Shown: positions 61,794 through 64,000 of the stretch, one piece after another
How the letters are laid out: each line of letters starts with the position of its first letter
Position numbering within the stretch: the stretch's first letter is position 1
Origin: Heyndrickxia vini
GTDB lineage: Bacteria; Bacillota; Bacilli; Bacillales; Bacillaceae_C
Direction: 5' to 3'
NCBI RefSeq assembly: GCF_016772275.1
Contig: NZ_CP065425.1
Coordinates: 300,001-364,000, forward strand
DNA length: 64,000 nt
Position numbers and translations under genes: made by a program
The notes under the pieces: model-generated
Seen by the model: only the letters and a program-made list of their open reading frames with translations
What the model was told of the DNA's origin: nothing
Database searches by the model: none

Positions 61794-61935
61794 CAGAGTG
61801 GATTGGAGCAGAAGGAGCTTGACTCCTGCGGGACATAGAGGAAAAGTCGAGACCCCACAGGCGCAGGAGCGCCGAGGAGGCTTGACTTCCTCCCCGCGGA
61901 AAGCAAGCTCCTGCAGCGGAAAGGAACGGTCAGTA
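61794..61935. repeat. GC-rich hairpin repeat, copy 3
   Basis: It runs from CAGAGTGGATTGGAGCAG to GCGGAAAGGAACGGTC. The outer arms GAGCAGAAGGAGCTTG and CAAGCTCCTGCAGCGG pair, as do inner GTCGAGACCCC and GCCGAGGAGGCTTGAC parts. Same orientation and ends as copy 2 at 45196, with a different middle (CAGGCGCAGGAGCGCC). It precedes the ArsR-type gene's promoter. Confidence 0.88.
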
Positions 61936-61984
61936 TTTATCCCCACGAACAACATACTTTATGAAAACAGCTAGTAAAAAAATA

Positions 61985-62025
61985 TTGCAATTTAAGGACA
62001 ATTCAATTAATATCTAATTAGATAT
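61985..62025 (+). promoter_or_regulatory. Promoter and operator of the ArsR-DUF2087 gene
   Basis: TTGCAA (61985-61990), a 17-base spacer and TAATAT (62008-62013) form a promoter. The perfect 16-bp palindrome ATATCTAATTAGATAT (62010-62025) overlaps the -10 box, as expected for an autorepressor site. The half-site TTAGATA recurs before the MFS gene. Confidence 0.65.
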
Positions 62026-62048
62026 ACATCGAATTGAGGTTGATTCTT

Positions 62049-62624
62049 ATGCAAATGAATAAAATTGTTGAATTCCATAAAGCGTTGGGAGACTTAACAC
62101 GAGTGAGAATTATCGCCTTGTTACAGCAAGGTCCACTACACGGTCAAGCAATCGCTGGTAAGTTAGGGCTGAAGCCGCCTACAATTACACACCATATGGC
62201 AAAGCTCCGGGAAGTAGGACTCATAAGAGAGAGAAGAGATAAAAATACGATCTACTTTTCACTGAATGAAAAAATACTACAAGGAAGTGCAATGGCGATT
62301 TTATCAGTAGGTAAAGGGGGAGCAAACATGGAAATGTCCGTAACAGAAGAAGAAAGAGCAAGTATCATCAATAATTTCTTCACAAAAGATGGGAAACTAA
62401 AGAACATCCCGGCACAACGTAAGAAAAAGCTTGTCATTCTTGCGCATATCGTAAAAGAGTTAGAGTTTGGAAAAATATATCCTGAAAAAGAGATAAATGA
62501 GTTTCTAAAAAAATACCACGAAGACTATGCCACATTAAGAAGAGAATTAATTATGTGTCAGTTCATGTATCGTGAGAACAATCAATATGAAATGAACCCA
62601 ACAGATTTATGGTGGCTGAGATAA
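62049..62624 (+). CDS. ArsR-type HTH regulator with DUF2087 domain
   Basis: 191 residues. Residues 1-85 are a winged helix of the ArsR kind (FHKALGDLTRVRIIALLQQG, LGLKPPTITHHMAKLREVGL, RRDKNTIYFSLN). Residues about 105-190 match DUF2087 (FFTKDGKLKNIPAQRKKKLV, YPEKEINEFLKKYHEDYATLRRELI; the latter recognised by EKEINEFLKKYHEDYA). There are no metal-site cysteines of the classic ArsR type. It precedes an MFS transporter gene, its likely target, with shared operator half-sites. ATG 62049 follows TTGAGGTTGA. Confidence 0.87.
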   Translation: MQMNKIVEFHKALGDLTRVRIIALLQQGPLHGQAIAGKLGLKPPTITHHMAKLREVGLIRERRDKNTIYFSLNEKILQGSAMAILSVGKGGANMEMSVTEEERASIINNFFTKDGKLKNIPAQRKKKLVILAHIVKELEFGKIYPEKEINEFLKKYHEDYATLRRELIMCQFMYRENNQYEMNPTDLWWLR

Positions 62625-62661
62625 AAAATATGGAGGTAGTTCCATATTTTTTTGCAAAACT

Positions 62662-62687
62662 AATTAGATATATATTTAATTAGATAG
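62662..62687 (+). promoter_or_regulatory. Direct repeats of TAATTAGATA before the MFS gene
   Basis: TAATTAGATA appears twice (from 62661 and about 62677), about 30 bp before the MFS start. It is the same half-site as in the palindrome at 62010-62025, suggesting control of both genes by the ArsR-DUF2087 protein. Confidence 0.5.
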
Positions 62688-62708
62688 ATTATAAAGTAGG
62701 TGAATGGA

Positions 62709-63926
62709 ATGAATTTTTCACTTTTTAAAGCAGAACCTCAGTATCGAAAGTTGTTTGTTGCTGGGATTGTAAATGGGGTTGGTGACCGATTTAGTCAAGT
62801 GGCAATGCTTACAATGCTCCTTCAATTAACAGGATCTGGTTTTGCAGTAGGAGTGACGATGGCACTAAGATTACTGCCATTTTTAGCGTTCGGTCCGTTA
62901 GGGGGAAGGCTTGCTGATCGATTTTCAAGAAAAAGAATATTAATTATCACCGATCTTGTTAGGGTTATTTTTGCCTTATCCTTCCTGCTCGTAAATAGTA
63001 AGGACGATATTTGGATTATTTACATCGGTTCATTTGTATTATCAGCAGGGGAGGCCATTTATGCTCCGACTCGTAAGGCGACGATTCCACGGCTTATTAA
63101 AAAAGAACATCTTGTTAAAGTAAATGGGTTGGAACAGGTAATGATTGGTATCGTATTAATCGGTGGTGCATTTTCGGGCGGGGTGGTTTCTTATTTATTT
63201 GGCCCGAATATAAGTTTCATGTTTAATGGGGCATCTTTTTTAATTGCGGCATGGTTAATTTCGTCAATAGTTTTTCCTGAGGCATTGGGAGGAAAAAGGT
63301 CTCAAGGAGAATCAACAAACTTATCCATGCTTAAAAAAGTACTTTTGGCATCCGTTCCACTTCAAATTATTTTGCTAGGGGAATGCTTAATCCCATTAAT
63401 TAATGGGATTGATAATGTTTTAATAAGCGTTTATGCAGTGAATATCTTTAAGCTTGGCGATATGGGGGTTGGCTTATTTTATGGAGCGCTAGGGATAGGT
63501 TTAGTATTCAGTTTTGTGATCGCCAATCGATTAAAAAGCAAATTACTGTTAATTGGATTTCTTTGCTTAATGTTAGAAGGGGTATCACTTGCCATGTTAA
63601 GTCAATCCAGTTATTTCATGCTTGCTTTGTTGTTCTTTTGTTGCACTGCCTTTATGTCGGGAATTGGAAATACATGCTTTGATACAGTCCTTATGCGAGA
63701 AGTCCCAGATAAACTTCAAGGAACGATATTTGGAATCATTGCAACGATTTCTAATACATTGTTAGGTATTTCAATGTTTTTGGCGGGAGTGGCATTAGAA
63801 TTTATTTATCCACGTACTTTAGGACTTATTGGTGGTCTTTCTTTTATTATTATAGCGATCCTTCTTACGTGTGTGTTAACGATAAAAAAGTCCATATCAA
63901 CCAGTTTGGAGGAAAAATCAAAGTGA
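62709..63926 (+). CDS. MFS transporter of the MFS_3 (macrolide efflux-like) group
   Basis: 405 residues, about twelve helices. VNGVGDRFSQVAMLTMLLQ in helix 1, the loop GRLADRFSRKRILIITDLVR and YAPTRKATIPRLIKKEHLVKVNG are typical of the MefA/EntS-like efflux group. ATG 62709 follows AGGTGAATGGA; a GTG at 62700 is within that site. It is probably a drug or metabolite exporter controlled by the upstream ArsR-DUF2087 regulator. It is distinct from the island exporter at 35883. Confidence 0.87.
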   Translation: MNFSLFKAEPQYRKLFVAGIVNGVGDRFSQVAMLTMLLQLTGSGFAVGVTMALRLLPFLAFGPLGGRLADRFSRKRILIITDLVRVIFALSFLLVNSKDDIWIIYIGSFVLSAGEAIYAPTRKATIPRLIKKEHLVKVNGLEQVMIGIVLIGGAFSGGVVSYLFGPNISFMFNGASFLIAAWLISSIVFPEALGGKRSQGESTNLSMLKKVLLASVPLQIILLGECLIPLINGIDNVLISVYAVNIFKLGDMGVGLFYGALGIGLVFSFVIANRLKSKLLLIGFLCLMLEGVSLAMLSQSSYFMLALLFFCCTAFMSGIGNTCFDTVLMREVPDKLQGTIFGIIATISNTLLGISMFLAGVALEFIYPRTLGLIGGLSFIIIAILLTCVLTIKKSISTSLEEKSK

Positions 63927-63997
63927 ATAGCGAACAAGATAATGATACGGCATTACATCTCATAGACAATAAAAGAAAATTATACACGAAATCATAG
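63923..63997 (+). CDS. Possible 24-residue peptide overlapping the MFS stop
   Basis: GTG at 63923 overlaps the MFS TGA, and GGAGG lies nine bases upstream. The frame encodes 24 hydrophilic residues (MNSEQDNDTALHLIDNKRKL, then four more) and a TAG at 63995. It could be a translated micro-ORF or chance; the window ends here. Confidence 0.25.
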   Translation: MNSEQDNDTALHLIDNKRKLYTKS

Positions 63998-64000
63998 GGG

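Overview
The window comes from a low-GC, endospore-forming Bacillaceae (Bacillus sensu lato). Evidence for this is the AGGAGG-type ribosome sites, frequent TTG/GTG starts, many orthologues recognisable from B. subtilis (kimA, glnQHMP, nupC, bmrA, citA/citR, metN-metI-metQ), three GerPA/GerPF-like spore proteins and leader RNAs typical of Firmicutes. Everything was read by eye from the sequence; no database search was run. No rRNA, tRNA, prophage or CRISPR array was seen.

Layout. 1-2760: an ABC transporter and the start of its DesK-type kinase (yvfRST-like), running leftward off the window. 2854-8119: leftward NERD protein, UMF1-type MFS protein, CDF metal transporter, DsbA-like oxidoreductase and YceI protein. 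8306-9969: T-box plus glyS. 10008-14774: leftward DUF3231 protein, lysP under a lysine riboswitch, and kimA under a c-di-AMP riboswitch. 15392-24410: orphan tatA, two AI-2E-family membrane proteins, a 3D-domain wall protein, the glnQHMP operon, and T-box plus proS. 25053-32239: an inactive-looking NlpC/P60 protein, YodB-like and TetR regulators, an ABC exporter, a DinB-like protein, cidAB/cidR and a YkvA-family protein. 32260-33719: an IS3-family element sitting in the loop of a terminator. 34098-37843: an accessory island (short peptide, beta-grasp/PP-loop enzyme, MFS exporter, GNAT). 38401-46263: DedA, DinB-like protein, nupC, a two-component system with a D,D-carboxypeptidase, a Dph6-like PP-loop protein and a YkuD transpeptidase. 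46499-51470: three GerP-like genes and a SAM-riboswitch operon (metNIQ plus an M20 amidohydrolase). 51656-63926: brnQ, an LCP protein, bmrA with a two-component system, a GNAT, citR/citA, a VanY-type carboxypeptidase, and an ArsR-DUF2087 regulator with its MFS transporter.

How it works together. Much of the window is nutrient uptake and aminoacylation under RNA-based control: five leader RNAs sense tRNA-Gly, tRNA-Pro, lysine, c-di-AMP and SAM, each with a visible terminator. A second theme is the cell envelope: 3D, NlpC/P60-like, LCP, YkuD, DacA-like and VanY-like proteins, with one carboxypeptidase gene preceded by 11-bp-phased repeats next to its own two-component system.

The strongest candidate for something undescribed is the island at 34098-37843. 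A 62-residue peptide gene is separated by a strong hairpin from an enzyme that joins a ThiS/MoaD-like beta-grasp domain to a PP-loop ATPase and a four-Cys zinc ribbon; an exporter and an acetyltransferase follow. This layout resembles a small peptide-modification or natural-product locus, but that function is inference. Also notable are two arrays of 21/19-bp A-tract repeats, a palindromic element inside the gln operon, and three copies of a GC-rich hairpin element.
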